In this document: positions 32,178-42,548 of the stretch, one piece after another
How the letters are laid out: the number at the start of each line of letters is the position of its first letter
Position numbering within the stretch: position 1 is the first letter of the stretch
Source of the DNA: an uncultured Burkholderiales bacterium
GTDB taxonomy: Bacteria; Pseudomonadota; Gammaproteobacteria; Burkholderiales; Burkholderiaceae_C
Length of the DNA stretch: 46,455 nt
NCBI GenBank assembly: GCA_903844775.1
Contig: CAIMUZ010000089.1
Location: 1 to 46,455 of the forward strand
Direction: 5' to 3'
Position numbers and translations under genes: made by a program
Notes under the pieces: model-generated
Seen by the model: only the letters and a program-made list of their open reading frames with translations
Databases searched by the model: none
What the model was told of the DNA's origin: nothing

Positions 32178-34372
32178 ATACTCGCCTTAATCCCTCCTTG
32201 TCGCCCTATCATCGGACCCTTGATGAACTGCCAAAGCAGGCCCCCAAGGCGCCGTTCGATCATGTGCCACAAATACGGCTGTATCAAAATTGGTTAAAGC
32301 AAAGTCGCGGCCTGTCGTTTGACCAGTATGACGCCTTGAGACAATGGTCAATTACCGACCTGGATGCCTTTTGGCAAAGCATCTGGGACTACTTTGATTT
32401 ACGTTCACCAACGCCGCACTCCGCAGTGTTGGCAAAGAATGCAATGCCCGGCGCGGTTTGGTTTCCGGGTGCGCAAGTCAACTATGCGAGCCAAATATTC
32501 AGGCATGTTGACCCCGCGCATGCCGCTGGCTTTCCCGCGTTGATTGCGCAGAATGAGCAAGGCTTGCGACAAGAGATTTCATGGCCAGAGCTCAAACGTC
32601 AAGTGGCGTCGTTGGCCTTGCACTTAAAGGCGCAGGGCCTTCAGCCGGGGGACCGGGTTGCCGCCTACTTGCCAAACATTCCCGAGGCAATGGTTGCCTT
32701 TTTGGCCACCATCAGCTTGGGCGGTGTTTGGAGCATCTGCGCGCCCGACATGGGGACCTTGGCGGTATTGGATCGTTTCAAACAAATTGAGCCCAAAATT
32801 TTGATTGCGTGTGATGGCGTGACCTACGGAGGCAAGGACTACGACCGGATGGGCGTGGTGCAAGAATTGAAAGACGCGTTGCCGTCTGTAGAGCATGTCA
32901 TCGTGCACCACAATTTAGGCGTGGCGGACTTGGCCAGCAATGATGTGGCGGCCTCGATGCAACTGTCGAAAACCACGGCCAGGCACGGCGATGAGGTGGA
33001 CGCATTTGAGCCTATGTCCTTGCCCTTTGATCACCCTTTATGGATTGTTTATTCCAGCGGCACAACAGGCTTGCCCAAACCCATTGTGCATGGCCATGGC
33101 GGCACCTTGATTGTCGCAATGGCACTCAAGGTCTTACACAACGATATTGGTTGTAGCTATCACCCCAACACGTGGGGTGAGCGCTTTCATTGGTACAGCT
33201 CAACAGGTTGGGTCATGTGGAATGCGCAAGTCGGCGGCTTGCTCAACGGCACCACGTGCGTTATTTATGACGGCAACCCCGGCGGTAGCAAAGACAACCC
33301 TGACTGGGGAACTCTGTGGCGTTTTGCAGCGGAAAACAAAGTGACATTTTTTGGCGCTGGCGCCGCATTTTTTGCCAACTGTCAAAAGTCGGGCATTGAC
33401 CTCATGCAGTGTGGCGACCTATCGCGTGTTCGTGCGCTGGGCACAACCGGTTCACCCTTATCACCAGAAACTCAAAACTGGGGCAACCAACAATTTAAAC
33501 GCATCCAAGCACACCACCAACACACGCCACATCTTCAGCGTGAGGCCGATGGCGATATTTGGTGGTGCAATATTTCAGGCGGGACCGATTTTTGTGGCGC
33601 GTTTGTTGGCGGCAATCGAGAGCTACCGCAAGAGCTCGGCGTGATGCAGTGCAGATTTTTAGGTTGTGCCGTTGAGGCCTGGAATGAAGCTGGTGAGCCC
33701 GTTCACGCTGAGGTGGGAGAACTGGTCTGCACGCAACCCATTCCATCCATGCCTCTGTATTTTTGGAATGACGCTCAAAACGCACGCTACCTGGCCAGTT
33801 ATTTTGAAATGTATCCACCAGGGCATGGTCGTCAACCCGGTGGCGGCAACACCGACGCTTCTCGGGGCGGTGTTTGGCGGCACGGCGATTGGCTGCGAAT
33901 TGGTGCACCCGATCAAGGGCGTGACGGCGGTCAGGGATGCGTGATTTTTGGCAGAAGCGATGCCACCATCAATCGGCATGGATTGCGAATGGGCACCAGT
34001 GAGCTTTACAGCGCCGTCGAAGCCTTGCCAGAAGTCTTGGACAGCATGGTGGTTGATTTGGAATATTTGGGCCGTGAAAGTTACATGCCCTTGTTTGTTG
34101 TTTTAAAGCCTGGACTTGCGCTTAACGATGACGTTAAAAACAAATTGAACAGCGCCATCAAAACAGCACTGAGTCCGCGCTTTGTGCCCAATGAAATTTT
34201 TCAAGTCGCAGAAATTCCGCGCACCTTGTCGGGAAAAAAACAAGAGTTGCCCATCAAGAAACTCATGTTGGGCCAAGCTTTGGAAAAAGTGGTCAACAAG
34301 GATGCAATGGCCAACCCAGCCTGTTTAGATTGGTATGTTGAACTCGCCCAGAAGCATCTGGCCCGCAGTTAA
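32174..34372 (+). CDS. Acetoacetate--CoA ligase
   Basis: This AMP-forming acyl-CoA synthetase of 732 aa belongs to the acetoacetyl-CoA synthetase branch. [10 protein letters not shown] lies near residue 95, the P-loop-like [13 protein letters not shown] at about 290-302, [11 protein letters not shown] near 340, and [18 protein letters not shown] in the C-terminal domain. It activates acetoacetate for ketone body or PHB turnover. It is longer than the usual 650-680 aa because of a His/Gln-rich insert (about 436-456) and a Gly-rich insert (about 553-580). It is coupled to the adenosyltransferase and shares its TTAA stop region with convergent dapD. Confidence 0.93.
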   Translation: MNTRLNPSLSPYHRTLDELPKQAPKAPFDHVPQIRLYQNWLKQSRGLSFDQYDALRQWSITDLDAFWQSIWDYFDLRSPTPHSAVLAKNAMPGAVWFPGAQVNYASQIFRHVDPAHAAGFPALIAQNEQGLRQEISWPELKRQVASLALHLKAQGLQPGDRVAAYLPNIPEAMVAFLATISLGGVWSICAPDMGTLAVLDRFKQIEPKILIACDGVTYGGKDYDRMGVVQELKDALPSVEHVIVHHNLGVADLASNDVAASMQLSKTTARHGDEVDAFEPMSLPFDHPLWIVYSSGTTGLPKPIVHGHGGTLIVAMALKVLHNDIGCSYHPNTWGERFHWYSSTGWVMWNAQVGGLLNGTTCVIYDGNPGGSKDNPDWGTLWRFAAENKVTFFGAGAAFFANCQKSGIDLMQCGDLSRVRALGTTGSPLSPETQNWGNQQFKRIQAHHQHTPHLQREADGDIWWCNISGGTDFCGAFVGGNRELPQELGVMQCRFLGCAVEAWNEAGEPVHAEVGELVCTQPIPSMPLYFWNDAQNARYLASYFEMYPPGHGRQPGGGNTDASRGGVWRHGDWLRIGAPDQGRDGGQGCVIFGRSDATINRHGLRMGTSELYSAVEALPEVLDSMVVDLEYLGRESYMPLFVVLKPGLALNDDVKNKLNSAIKTALSPRFVPNEIFQVAEIPRTLSGKKQELPIKKLMLGQALEKVVNKDAMANPACLDWYVELAQKHLARS

Positions 34373-35352
34373 TTTTTGTGCAAGTCGGCATTCAAGCTGC
34401 CCCAGCTTTCAGTGCGAGGGATGGCTTGAACAGCACCACTTTGTGAATCGCGGCGGAACAAAATGCCATTCTGACCTGACAAGTCACGCGCCTTCACAAC
34501 GCTGCCGTCTGGCATTTTGACGCGCGTACCGCCAGTGACGTAGCAGCCAGCTTCTACAACGCAGTCATCGCCCAACGAAATGCCAATGCCTGAGTTAGCG
34601 CCTAGCAAGCAACGCTTGCCAATCGAGATGACTTCTTTGCCGCCACCCGACAAAGTGCCCATGATGGATGCGCCACCGCCAACATCACTTTGGTCGTCAA
34701 CCAGTACGCCTGCGCTGATGCGGCCTTCAACCATCGATGCGCCCAAGGTGCCCGCATTGAAGTTACAGAAACCTTCGTGCATGACGGTGGTGCCAGATGC
34801 TAAATGGGCGCCCAATCGAACACGGTCAACGTTGGCAATGCGAACGCCAGAAGGCACCACGTAGTCAGTCATGTAGGGGAATTTATCGATGGCTTTGACA
34901 TCCAGCACAACGCGCGCCGCTCTTGCGCGCAGACGGGCAGATTCCAATTGGTCGAGTTGGCAAGGCCCCATCGATGTCCATGCTAGATTGGCCAGCATGC
35001 CAAAGATGCCGGTCAAGTTGGCTTGGTGCGGCTTCACCAAGCGGTGGCTGAGCAAGTGCAAACGTAAAAAAACGTCGTGAGTGTCTTTGGCCGGCTCGGC
35101 CAAAGTTGTAATGCTGGTTTTGACGGCGACCACGTTCACACCGCGCAATTCACAGGGGCCAGTGGCTTTCAAAAAAGACTCGCCCAGATGGGCTTTGGCC
35201 TCAGCCTCACTCAAGATTTGGGTGCCGGTTTCTTGAAGACCTTCGGCCAACTGAGGCGCGGGGTACCAAGTGTCTAAGATGGAACCATCTTTGGCCAAAG
35301 TGGCCAAGCCATAGGCAACAGCGCCGCTTTGAATCATGGGTGGAGTTTGCAT
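34369..35352 (-). CDS. dapD: 2,3,4,5-tetrahydropyridine-2,6-dicarboxylate N-succinyltransferase (long form)
   Basis: This 327-aa acyltransferase has a left-handed beta-helix of hexapeptide repeats across about residues 170-285, with [19 protein letters not shown] and [10 protein letters not shown] as landmarks. It belongs to the long DapD class seen in Pseudomonas and actinobacteria, with a large N-terminal domain, rather than the 275-aa class. It succinylates tetrahydrodipicolinate in the lysine/diaminopimelate pathway. No other lysine gene is adjacent. Its stop codon overlaps the stop of the convergent acetoacetyl-CoA synthetase gene within TTAA at 34369-34372. Confidence 0.9.
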   Translation of the reverse strand: MQTPPMIQSGAVAYGLATLAKDGSILDTWYPAPQLAEGLQETGTQILSEAEAKAHLGESFLKATGPCELRGVNVVAVKTSITTLAEPAKDTHDVFLRLHLLSHRLVKPHQANLTGIFGMLANLAWTSMGPCQLDQLESARLRARAARVVLDVKAIDKFPYMTDYVVPSGVRIANVDRVRLGAHLASGTTVMHEGFCNFNAGTLGASMVEGRISAGVLVDDQSDVGGGASIMGTLSGGGKEVISIGKRCLLGANSGIGISLGDDCVVEAGCYVTGGTRVKMPDGSVVKARDLSGQNGILFRRDSQSGAVQAIPRTESWGSLNADLHKN

Positions 35353-35410
35353 GTTTGGGGTGTAAAAAATTCAAAAATGAGATTATCGGGCTTTGTCAAG
35401 AACCTTGCAT

Positions 35411-36499
35411 TTATTGCAAGTCGGAGAGCTTGATATTTTCTTTGAGAAGCCATTCCCCTTGTGTACTTTGAAAGCCCAGTTGCACCTGCCTCTTTTGCCA
35501 ATCAATATCGATCAAGGCAAAGTGATTCTGCGTGACCAAACTCCCTAGGCGGTTGGGGCCGGCTTCTTTTGCATCAGACCATGCATGTGTCATGCCGCTA
35601 GAAGTGAGCTCAAACAAGGGGTAGCCTTGACTTGGCACGCTTTTGTAAACAGCACCGATGTGCCGGTCACCTGACAGAAATACCACGCCGTTTGCTTTCG
35701 TGGCTATCAGAAGTCGACGCAACTTCTCTTGCTCTAATGGAAAGTTATGCCAACCTTCCCATCCATGTCCTTCTACGACGACTTGTACGCCGGAGACAAT
35801 GAAGCGAACATCTGCCGGCTGCTTCAATTGGGCCTCAAGCCACTGCCACTGTGCATCGCCCAGCATTGTTTTTTGAGGGGCTGTATCGGCAACATAACGT
35901 TCTTTGCCGGGCGCGTCTCGTTGATCGGTAACGCGAGGACGAGAACGAAACCAGCGCGCGTCTAACAAAATGATTTGTACGCGTTGTCCTGGCGGGCCAA
36001 AAGCCACGGCGTGATAAAGCCCCTCCCGGTTTCGGCGTGGGTCGTCTTCGGGCAGGCGCCAAAAGTCCATGAATGCATTCTTCGCAGCTTGCTTGTGAGG
36101 AAACTCGGCACCGCCATCGTTCAGCCCCATGTCGTGGTCGTCCCAGATGGCCACGTGTGGAACCTGTTGGCGCAGCTTGGCAAAGCCCGCTTGAGCCGAT
36201 TGTGTGGCGTAGGCATTTTCTAAGTTGGCGAGCAGCCAGGGTTGGCGACTCGCGTAGACGTTGTCACCCCCAAAAATAAACAGGTCAGGCTTGGCGGCCA
36301 AAATCGGCGTCCAAATGGGTTGCGCTTTGTTTTGATCAAGGCATGACCCAAAGGCAATTCTTTGAATTTGCTTTGGCCAGTCGGGAAGCGCCGCGGCCGA
36401 TGCCGCGCTTTGTTGGAGCGAAACGCCGCCTGCGCAACCGACGACCCCCGAAAAAAGGGCGGTTAAGCTGGCGGTTTTGAGCAATTGGCGACGGTCCAT
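35411..36499 (-). CDS. PhoD-like alkaline phosphatase family lipoprotein
   Basis: From the ATG at 36499 this is a 362-aa exported metallophosphatase of the PhoD family. The signal peptide has a twin-arginine-like start M-D-R-R-Q-L-L-K and a lipobox-like end V-V-G-C, so it may be a Tat-exported lipoprotein. Metal-binding blocks follow: A-F-G-S-C-L-D-Q, F-I-F-G-G-D-N-V-Y, I-W-D-D-H-D-M-G-L-N-D-G-G and F-L-S-G-D-R-H-I-G-A. Family members hydrolyse phosphomonoesters or diesters in the periplasm. The longer frame to 36589 would hide the signal peptide and was rejected. It is divergent from the TetR gene across 106 bp, which makes it a candidate target of that regulator. Confidence 0.9.
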   Translation of the reverse strand: MDRRQLLKTASLTALFSGVVGCAGGVSLQQSAASAAALPDWPKQIQRIAFGSCLDQNKAQPIWTPILAAKPDLFIFGGDNVYASRQPWLLANLENAYATQSAQAGFAKLRQQVPHVAIWDDHDMGLNDGGAEFPHKQAAKNAFMDFWRLPEDDPRRNREGLYHAVAFGPPGQRVQIILLDARWFRSRPRVTDQRDAPGKERYVADTAPQKTMLGDAQWQWLEAQLKQPADVRFIVSGVQVVVEGHGWEGWHNFPLEQEKLRRLLIATKANGVVFLSGDRHIGAVYKSVPSQGYPLFELTSSGMTHAWSDAKEAGPNRLGSLVTQNHFALIDIDWQKRQVQLGFQSTQGEWLLKENIKLSDLQ

Positions 36500-36605
36500 G
36501 GGGAAGTTCCTGTTGGCCAAAGAAGGCAAGAGCATGAAGGTAAACGTGTAGGATATTTTATGACCCAACAGTTCATTTGCGCAGATCAATCGTTAAAATC
36601 AGAAC

Positions 36606-37274
36606 ATGACCTCCCCTACTGAGACCGTCAAAAAATCATTCAAAGCACAAATGCTGGATGCCAGAGAACTGGCCATCACCGCATCCGTGAATCGACTACT
36701 TTCTGAAAAAGGTTTCGATGCCATGACAGTGGATGAAGTGGCCGCAGAGGTTGGGATTGCCAAAGCCAGCTTGTACAAACACTTCAGCAGCAAGGAGCAA
36801 TTGGCGTGTGCGGCCATGGTGCAGGCCATGCAAAAGGCGCAAGCATTTTTAGAAGCGCTCGACAAACAAGTTGGGCCTGACACAGCCATCGACCAGGATC
36901 TAACGGCCGGCAATACGGCCCTGCACAAGCTCATGGCCTCAACACGCTGGACCCTTCAGTTGAAACTGGCAGGAGAAATGCCAACACTGCCGAGCCAGAA
37001 TTCCAGTTTGCGCGCCACCCTGATGGCCAGTCGCCCCTACATGGACGGCCTCATGAAAGTGAGTGACTTATTGGGGGGGTGGATTGTTCAAGCCCAGAAA
37101 GACGGCGCCATCAATCCTGCGCTGCCCCCCATTGCCGTTTTGTACACCCTCTTTGCAAGAGCATGCGACCCCGTGGTTGAGTTTTTGAAGATGAGTGAAC
37201 TTCACACCGATGAAGAAATCGTTGAGATGGTGATGACCACTTGTTTTGCGGGCCTGAATGCCCGAAACAATTAG
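36606..37274 (+). CDS. TetR/AcrR family transcriptional regulator
   Basis: This 222-aa regulator has an N-terminal TetR helix-turn-helix at about residues 24-60 (T-V-D-E-V-A-A-E-V-G-I-A-K-A-S-L-Y-K-H-F) and a ligand-binding C-terminal domain with no recognisable ligand class. TetR proteins usually repress their own gene and the divergent neighbour, here the PhoD-like phosphatase; the shared 36500-36605 gap would hold the operator, although I see no strong palindrome in it. It converges on the metallophosphoesterase gene, whose stop lies 10 bp beyond its own. Confidence 0.92.
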   Translation: MTSPTETVKKSFKAQMLDARELAITASVNRLLSEKGFDAMTVDEVAAEVGIAKASLYKHFSSKEQLACAAMVQAMQKAQAFLEALDKQVGPDTAIDQDLTAGNTALHKLMASTRWTLQLKLAGEMPTLPSQNSSLRATLMASRPYMDGLMKVSDLLGGWIVQAQKDGAINPALPPIAVLYTLFARACDPVVEFLKMSELHTDEEIVEMVMTTCFAGLNARNN

Positions 37275-37283
37275 TCGAGCGCC

Positions 37284-38111
37284 TTAAGTTTGAACGTGCA
37301 AAGTTTTCTGCGGATCAAAAGCCCGCTGCTCATTCTTTTTGGCGTAACCCAAGGGGTTGGCCACAACGCGACAACCATTGTGGACATAATCATGCGCGCA
37401 ATGCAAATGCCCGTGTAACCAGAGCGTTGCATGCGGCAACAAATGATCCAGTGCATTGCAAAACCCTGCGGTCCCGGGAGTAAGCCCATATCGAGGGTCT
37501 GCACTTTTGAGGCTTGGTGCAAAGTGTGTCACGACAACGGTGGGGCCCTCAAACGGCATTGACAGCGCCTTAGTTAACCAAGCTTGATCAGACAATGCCA
37601 GCGATCTCACCGCATCCGATAAAAAAGGCGCGCCCTTGAAAAGAGTGCCGGTTTTTCGCAGATAGAAATCAGCGGCACGTTCGGCTTTTTCTCTGGCTTT
37701 AAGCTGCTGAGTCAATGCGCCAGATGTTGGCACAAGGGCTTCAAAATCACTCCACAAGGTGCAGCCCACAAAGCGCACGCCACAAAAAACTTCAACGCGC
37801 TGATGCAAGAAAGTAATTTGCAGTCGATCACACGTTTCTTTTAATCTCTCATGCGCCTCTTCAAAGTGCATGCCATCGTATTCATGGTTGCCGGGCACAA
37901 AGAAAACCGGCACAGGCCAAGCCCCTAAATCTTTGCGAGGCGAAAATCGCGCCAAGCCAAAGTCTGTGTCTTTTCGCGCGTGCAGCATGGAACCCGTTTG
38001 ATAGGAGCCGATGTCACCGGCCAGAATGAGGACCTGGGCCGAAGGAGAAACTTCAGGTACAAAATTCGGATGCGTTTCTAAGTGCAGATCAGACAGAAGT
38101 TGAAGATTCAT
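37284..38111 (-). CDS. Calcineurin-like metallophosphoesterase
   Basis: From the ATG at 38111 this is a 275-aa metallophosphoesterase. The five metal-binding blocks appear in order: S-D-L-H-L-E at the N-terminus, L-A-G-D-I-G, P-G-N-H-E-Y-D, V-V-T-H-F-A-P, and the C-terminal H-G-H-L-H. It is cytosolic, with no signal peptide or membrane segment. The substrate is unknown; related stand-alone proteins cleave varied phosphodiesters. The start overlaps the stop of the upstream LysR gene as ATGA (38111-38108), so the two are translated from one message. A longer frame to 38207 runs inside the LysR gene and was rejected. Confidence 0.88.
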   Translation of the reverse strand: MNLQLLSDLHLETHPNFVPEVSPSAQVLILAGDIGSYQTGSMLHARKDTDFGLARFSPRKDLGAWPVPVFFVPGNHEYDGMHFEEAHERLKETCDRLQITFLHQRVEVFCGVRFVGCTLWSDFEALVPTSGALTQQLKAREKAERAADFYLRKTGTLFKGAPFLSDAVRSLALSDQAWLTKALSMPFEGPTVVVTHFAPSLKSADPRYGLTPGTAGFCNALDHLLPHATLWLHGHLHCAHDYVHNGCRVVANPLGYAKKNEQRAFDPQKTLHVQT

Positions 38112-39085
38112 GACAGCCGATCTTCCTTGAAAACCTCGTATGCAACGCTGAGTAATATTTTTCTTAACCAAATATGCCCACTTTGCGAATGCTGGCGCCG
38201 ATGCCACAGCGCATCGACATGAAGCGTGGGCACTTTAAAGGGCAGATCGCACATGAACAGCTCATTGGCAATGCCCGTGGTCGGTACAAAGTGCTTTGGT
38301 AACACGGTGATCAAATCAGAGTTGACCACAACGCGGCCCGCCGTGAAAAATTGATTCACGGTCATCACGACCCGCCGCTGCCTGCCGATGGAAGTCAAGG
38401 CCTCATCAATGAAGCCGTAGGGACGCCCCGAAAAACTCACGAGCAAGTGTCGTGCGTTGCAAAACGCATCGAGGCTGATATTTTTTTGGGCCAAGGGATG
38501 ACCGCGTCGCATGACACAAACATATTCGCCGTCATACAGCCGTTGGTGCTCAAAAGCCACGGCCTCGCCCGATTGTGCTTTGGCGGTCAGGTCGGACAAC
38601 ACAGCAGGAAAGTAACCCAATGCAAGATCGGCCACGCCCTCGTTGAGCATGCTGCGAGGGTCGCGGGTCGTCAGTGGCAGCACCCGAATCGACACCTGGG
38701 GCGCATGGTGTTCAAGTGCTTGGCCCAGGCCACCCATTAACTCGGCCGCAGTGGCATCGGCCATGGCCAAGACAAAGGCGTTGCGCGCTTCTTCGGGAAT
38801 GAATGGCTGGGGTACCAATGCAGATTGCAATTGGTCTAGAGCTTGTCGAACATGGGGCCAAAGCATTAAAGCAAAAGGTGTCGGCGTAATGCCGTGCCCT
38901 TCACGCCGGACCAAATCATCGCCCAGGGTTTCGCGCAGTCTGCGCAAGGCATTGCTTACTGCCGGCTGTGTGATCGACAAGTTGCGCGCGGCTTTGGTCA
39001 GGCTTTTTTCAGCCATGACCTCGTCAAAGACCCGAAGCAAGTTCAGGTCTAGCGTCCGGAAGTTGGTGTGAATGGGCTCAATCAT
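38108..39085 (-). CDS. LysR family transcriptional regulator
   Basis: From the ATG at 39085 this is a 325-aa LysR-type regulator; a TTG at 39103 would add six residues. The N-terminal winged helix-turn-helix is clear (L-N-L-L-R-V-F-D-E-V then S-L-T-K-A-A-R-N-L-S-I-T-Q-P-A-V-S-N-A-L-R-R-L), followed by the periplasmic-binding-like effector domain. It is transcribed away from the small membrane protein gene at 39228, so the 39086-39227 gap may hold its operator. The downstream metallophosphoesterase is translationally coupled to it, which is unusual, as LysR targets are normally divergent. Effector unknown. Confidence 0.92.
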   Translation of the reverse strand: MIEPIHTNFRTLDLNLLRVFDEVMAEKSLTKAARNLSITQPAVSNALRRLRETLGDDLVRREGHGITPTPFALMLWPHVRQALDQLQSALVPQPFIPEEARNAFVLAMADATAAELMGGLGQALEHHAPQVSIRVLPLTTRDPRSMLNEGVADLALGYFPAVLSDLTAKAQSGEAVAFEHQRLYDGEYVCVMRRGHPLAQKNISLDAFCNARHLLVSFSGRPYGFIDEALTSIGRQRRVVMTVNQFFTAGRVVVNSDLITVLPKHFVPTTGIANELFMCDLPFKVPTLHVDALWHRRQHSQSGHIWLRKILLSVAYEVFKEDRLS

Positions 39086-39227
39086 TTCTGTTGTGAATGA
39101 CAAGCATCATGTATATAAAGTTGAATAACACTAGAGTAAACCCTAAGATTGACACATGGTCAAGCCAAAAGTGGTTTTCACTTAAAGCTAAGACCCTTGA
39201 ATTCAATCTCATGATGAGGAAACCAAC

Positions 39228-39722
39228 ATGAACCACCATTTTGTTCACCTAGAGTACCCAACAAGCCACCCTGGTGTGGTTCGCGCCGAGCAGGCTGTGG
39301 CCAATATCAAGCGCATGGGTGAATCATTCAGCCCCACTCGCACTTTGGCCGCCATGTTGCTGGCGGCGGTGGTCGCTGCCTTTGTGGTGGTTGCAGATCA
39401 AATGATCGACACCTGGGCTGACGGTCACTTGTTGGCCGCTTGGGTTGCCCTGTGGTCGGTGGCGTTTGCCGCCATCGGTTTGTTTGCCGGCGTTTCAAAA
39501 AGAGGGGCGCTGCAAATTAAAAATGGGTTGGACGCTTGGTCTGCCAGCGTTGCACAAAGCCGTGCAGATGAGCGCATGTGGGCCATTGCGCAAACAGATG
39601 CGCGACTGATGGCTGACTTGCAGTCTGCTATTGCGCGCGATGCAGGCGCTTCTTTGTTGAATGCAAACCCCACCCAGCGACGTGTATCGCGCTTGCTGCG
39701 AAACCGCCAGTTTTACATTTAA
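39228..39722 (+). CDS. Uncharacterised two-helix membrane protein
   Basis: I do not recognise this 164-aa protein. It has a short cytoplasmic-looking N-terminus and two hydrophobic helices at about residues 39-56 and 68-88, separated by a short acidic loop (D-Q-M-I-D-T-W-A-D-G). A helical C-terminal tail of some 75 residues is rich in Ala, Arg and Asp and ends R-R-V-S-R-L-L-R-N-R-Q-F-Y-I. The start is well supported by GAGGAAA a few bases upstream. It is divergent from the LysR gene and could be controlled by it. The basic C-terminus hints at interaction with nucleic acid, lipid head groups or a partner protein, but that is a guess. Confidence 0.8.
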   Translation: MNHHFVHLEYPTSHPGVVRAEQAVANIKRMGESFSPTRTLAAMLLAAVVAAFVVVADQMIDTWADGHLLAAWVALWSVAFAAIGLFAGVSKRGALQIKNGLDAWSASVAQSRADERMWAIAQTDARLMADLQSAIARDAGASLLNANPTQRRVSRLLRNRQFYI

Positions 39723-39756
39723 TGCGCCTGATAGAAAAAACATCTTCTGAAGGCGT

Positions 39757-40680
39757 TCATCTTTCAGTGTGCAAAGTGTCATCAGGGGGCCGTTGAGAGG
39801 CCAAAAAAATACCGGGAAGAATAAGAACTGCGCCAACCGCATGGTGCAAACCCAAGCTTTCGTTCAATAAGAACCAGCCCACCAAGCTGCCATACAAAGG
39901 GCCCAGGTAAAGACTTGCAGCGACTCTACTGGCCCCCAGGGTTTTTTGGCAAAAACCATAGGCCCAGTAAGCCCCCACGCCTGGGAAAACCGCCGCCAAT
40001 AGCACCAATGCCGTTGCATTGACCGACCAATCGGGATGACTGGTTGCAAACCACTCGAACAACGCAAATGGCAGCAAGACAGCACTTCCGCCGATGCAGG
40101 TTGCGGCCAAGCGGGCTGTCGAACTTAAGGGGCTGGGCCATTTTTTCAAAAGCAGGGCATAGGCGGCCCAGGACATCATGGCAATCACGATCAGTCCATC
40201 GCCCACGACCCAAATGACCTGCGATAAAGCAGCCCACTGTCCTTTCACGACCACATGCAAAACGCCAAGCAAAGCGATGAAAATACCCACGCCCTGCTTG
40301 AAAGAAAACCGTTCTTTCAGACCTAAAACGGCGCCTAAAGTGATCAAGACGGGCGAGGCTGAATAGATGAGCGCAATGTTAATGGCGGTGGTTGTTTCGC
40401 CCGCCCAATAGACCCAAGCCCCGCAAATGAGCATGCCAAGAAAGCCCAAGGTCAGGTACTGCGGCCATACCTTGAGTGTGCCGGCTCTTTCGCGCCAGAG
40501 CTCTTCGCGCGCAATGAACGCCAAAATCAGGCCCGCCAGCGACCATCTCCCTAATGCCAGAACATGCGGGGAGATGATGCCGGGCGCGATCTTGGCCACA
40601 GCGTAGTTCACCGCCCACATGGCAGGTGTGAACCATAACAAAGCTTGCGCCAGTTTTTGGCGGGAGGCAGCGCTGGTCAG
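39757..40680 (-). CDS. EamA/DMT family transporter
   Basis: This inner-membrane protein of the drug/metabolite transporter superfamily has two EamA repeats and about ten membrane helices; landmarks are [10 protein letters not shown] and G-A-Y-W-A-Y-G-F. The frame is open to a CTG at 40680, which overlaps the pckG stop as CTGA and would give a 307-aa protein starting [10 protein letters not shown]. The first conventional start is a TTG at 40641 (294 aa), but that begins inside the first helix and drops the basic N-terminal residues. I therefore favour the CTG start by translational coupling; the start is uncertain. Substrate unknown. It follows pckG directly and is probably in the same transcript. 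Confidence 0.85.
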   Translation of the reverse strand: MTSAASRQKLAQALLWFTPAMWAVNYAVAKIAPGIISPHVLALGRWSLAGLILAFIAREELWRERAGTLKVWPQYLTLGFLGMLICGAWVYWAGETTTAINIALIYSASPVLITLGAVLGLKERFSFKQGVGIFIALLGVLHVVVKGQWAALSQVIWVVGDGLIVIAMMSWAAYALLLKKWPSPLSSTARLAATCIGGSAVLLPFALFEWFATSHPDWSVNATALVLLAAVFPGVGAYWAYGFCQKTLGASRVAASLYLGPLYGSLVGWFLLNESLGLHHAVGAVLILPGIFLASQRPPDDTLHTER

Positions 40681-42548
40681 ACGGCTGCTAAGCGTTGTTC
40701 TAACGCTGCTTTCGTGTCAAGCAATGCTTTGGGCATGTTGTAGGCCAACTGCTCAAAGTGCGTGTTGTGCAATTGCAATTCTTGTTGCCATGCGGCTTTG
40801 TCGATGCTGGTGACAGTTTTGAATTGGTCAGCGGTAAAGCTCAGTCCAGTCCAGTTCAATTCACCGTAATTAGGCGTGATGCCGAACATGGTTTCTTGCC
40901 CCTTGGCCTGACCTTCTAGACGGTCGATCATCCATTTCAAGACGCGCATGTTGTCGCCATAACCCGGCCACACAAATTTGCCAGCCTCGTCTTTGCGAAA
41001 CCAGTTGACGCAGAAAATGCCGGGCAACTTGTGGCCGCCGGCTTGGATTTTGGCACCCACGTCCAACCAGTGCTGGAAGTAGTCGCTCATGTTGTAACCA
41101 CAGAAGGGCAGCATCGCAAACGGATCGCGGCGAACCACACCTTGCGCGCCAAAGGCGGCTGCTGTGGTTTCAGAGCCCATGGTGGCGGCCATGTAAACGC
41201 CCTCGGTCCAGCTGCGTGCTTCAGTGACCAAGGGCACGGTGGTGGAGCGGCGACCGCCAAAGATGAAGGCATCAATTGACACACCTGCAGCGTCGTCCCA
41301 AGCCGGGTCGAGCGCGGGATTGTTGATGGCAGATACGGTGAAGCGCGCATTGGCGTGAGCCGCTTTGGCACCCGTTTCTTTGGCAATCTGAGGGGTCCAG
41401 TCTTTGCCTTGCCAATCGATCAAGTGGTCGGGCAATTTGCCAGTGTCTTTCTCCATGCCTTCCCACCAGACATCGCCATCATCCGTCAATGCCACATTGG
41501 TGAAAATGACGTTTTTGTCCAAGCTGGCCATGCAGTTGGGGTTGGTGTGGTGGTTGGTTCCAGGGGCCACACCAAAGTAACCTGCTTCGGGGTTGATGGC
41601 CATCATCTTGCCGTTGGCTTGCGGCTTGATCCAAGCAATGTCGTCGCCAATGGTGGTGACTTTCCAGCCATTGAAGCCTTCGGGCGGCACCAGCATGGAG
41701 AAGTTGGTTTTACCGCAAGCGCTCGGGAAAGCCGCAGCCACGTGGTACTTTTTACCTAGAGGATTGGTCACGCCCAAGATCAGCATGTGCTCAGCCAACC
41801 ACCCTTGCTCGCGTCCCATGCTTGACGCAATGCGCAAGGCCAAACATTTTTTGCCCAGCAAAGCGTTGCCGCCGTAGCCAGAACCATAAGACCAAATTTC
41901 GCGCGTTTCAGGGTAGTGAACGATGTACTTCACAGTGGGGTTACAAGGCCAAGACGTGGTGTCTTTGGCGCCATTGACCAGAGGTGCGCCCACAGTGTGC
42001 AAGCAGGGTCCGAACTCGCCATCGTGACCAATCACATCAAAAACGGCTTTTCCCATGCGGGTCATGAGTTTTTGGTTGACGGCCACATAGGCACTGTCGG
42101 TCAACTCAATGCCGATGTGGGCAATGTGTGAACCCAAAGGGCCCATAGAGAAAGGCACAACGTACATTGTGCGGCCTTGCATGCAACCATCGAACAAGGG
42201 GTTCAAGGTTTGGCGCATTTCTGCTGGCGCCATCCAATTGTTGGTGGGGCCAGCGTTTTCTTTCTTTTCGGAGCAGATGTACGTGCGGTCTTCCACGCGG
42301 GCCACATCGGACGGGTCTGAGCAAGCCAAGAAGCTGCCGGGCCGCTTGGCGGAGTTGAGCTTTTTGAAGGTGCCATTGTCAACCAAGAGCTGGCAAAGGC
42401 TGTCGTATTCTGCCTCTGAGCCATCGCACCAATGCACATTGGCAGGCTTGCACAAGGCCGCCATTTCTGCCACCCACGCAATCAGCTTGGGGTTCTTGAC
42501 ATAGGCGGGGGTGTTCAGGTTCAAGCCCTGCATCAAGGGTGAGTTCAT
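40677..42548 (-). CDS. pckG: Phosphoenolpyruvate carboxykinase (GTP)
   Basis: This 623-aa protein is the GTP-dependent PEP carboxykinase. The kinase loop [13 protein letters not shown] lies at about residues 271-283, and metal-binding G-D-D-I-A-W follows about 25 residues later. The family signatures [12 protein letters not shown] and N-W-F-R-K-D are further on. It converts oxaloacetate to PEP, the first step of gluconeogenesis. The start at 42548 has GGAG eight bases upstream. Its leader contains a long inverted repeat (42573-42640). The EamA transporter starts within its stop codon. Length is normal. Confidence 0.97.
   Translation of the reverse strand: MNSPLMQGLNLNTPAYVKNPKLIAWVAEMAALCKPANVHWCDGSEAEYDSLCQLLVDNGTFKKLNSAKRPGSFLACSDPSDVARVEDRTYICSEKKENAGPTNNWMAPAEMRQTLNPLFDGCMQGRTMYVVPFSMGPLGSHIAHIGIELTDSAYVAVNQKLMTRMGKAVFDVIGHDGEFGPCLHTVGAPLVNGAKDTTSWPCNPTVKYIVHYPETREIWSYGSGYGGNALLGKKCLALRIASSMGREQGWLAEHMLILGVTNPLGKKYHVAAAFPSACGKTNFSMLVPPEGFNGWKVTTIGDDIAWIKPQANGKMMAINPEAGYFGVAPGTNHHTNPNCMASLDKNVIFTNVALTDDGDVWWEGMEKDTGKLPDHLIDWQGKDWTPQIAKETGAKAAHANARFTVSAINNPALDPAWDDAAGVSIDAFIFGGRRSTTVPLVTEARSWTEGVYMAATMGSETTAAAFGAQGVVRRDPFAMLPFCGYNMSDYFQHWLDVGAKIQAGGHKLPGIFCVNWFRKDEAGKFVWPGYGDNMRVLKWMIDRLEGQAKGQETMFGITPNYGELNWTGLSFTADQFKTVTSIDKAAWQQELQLHNTHFEQLAYNMPKALLDTKAALEQRLAAV

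Noticed and set aside
36500-36605. TetR operator in the gap between the PhoD-like and TetR genes
   Set aside because: No palindrome strong enough to name was visible, and the inverted repeat at 5452-5483 does not recur here.
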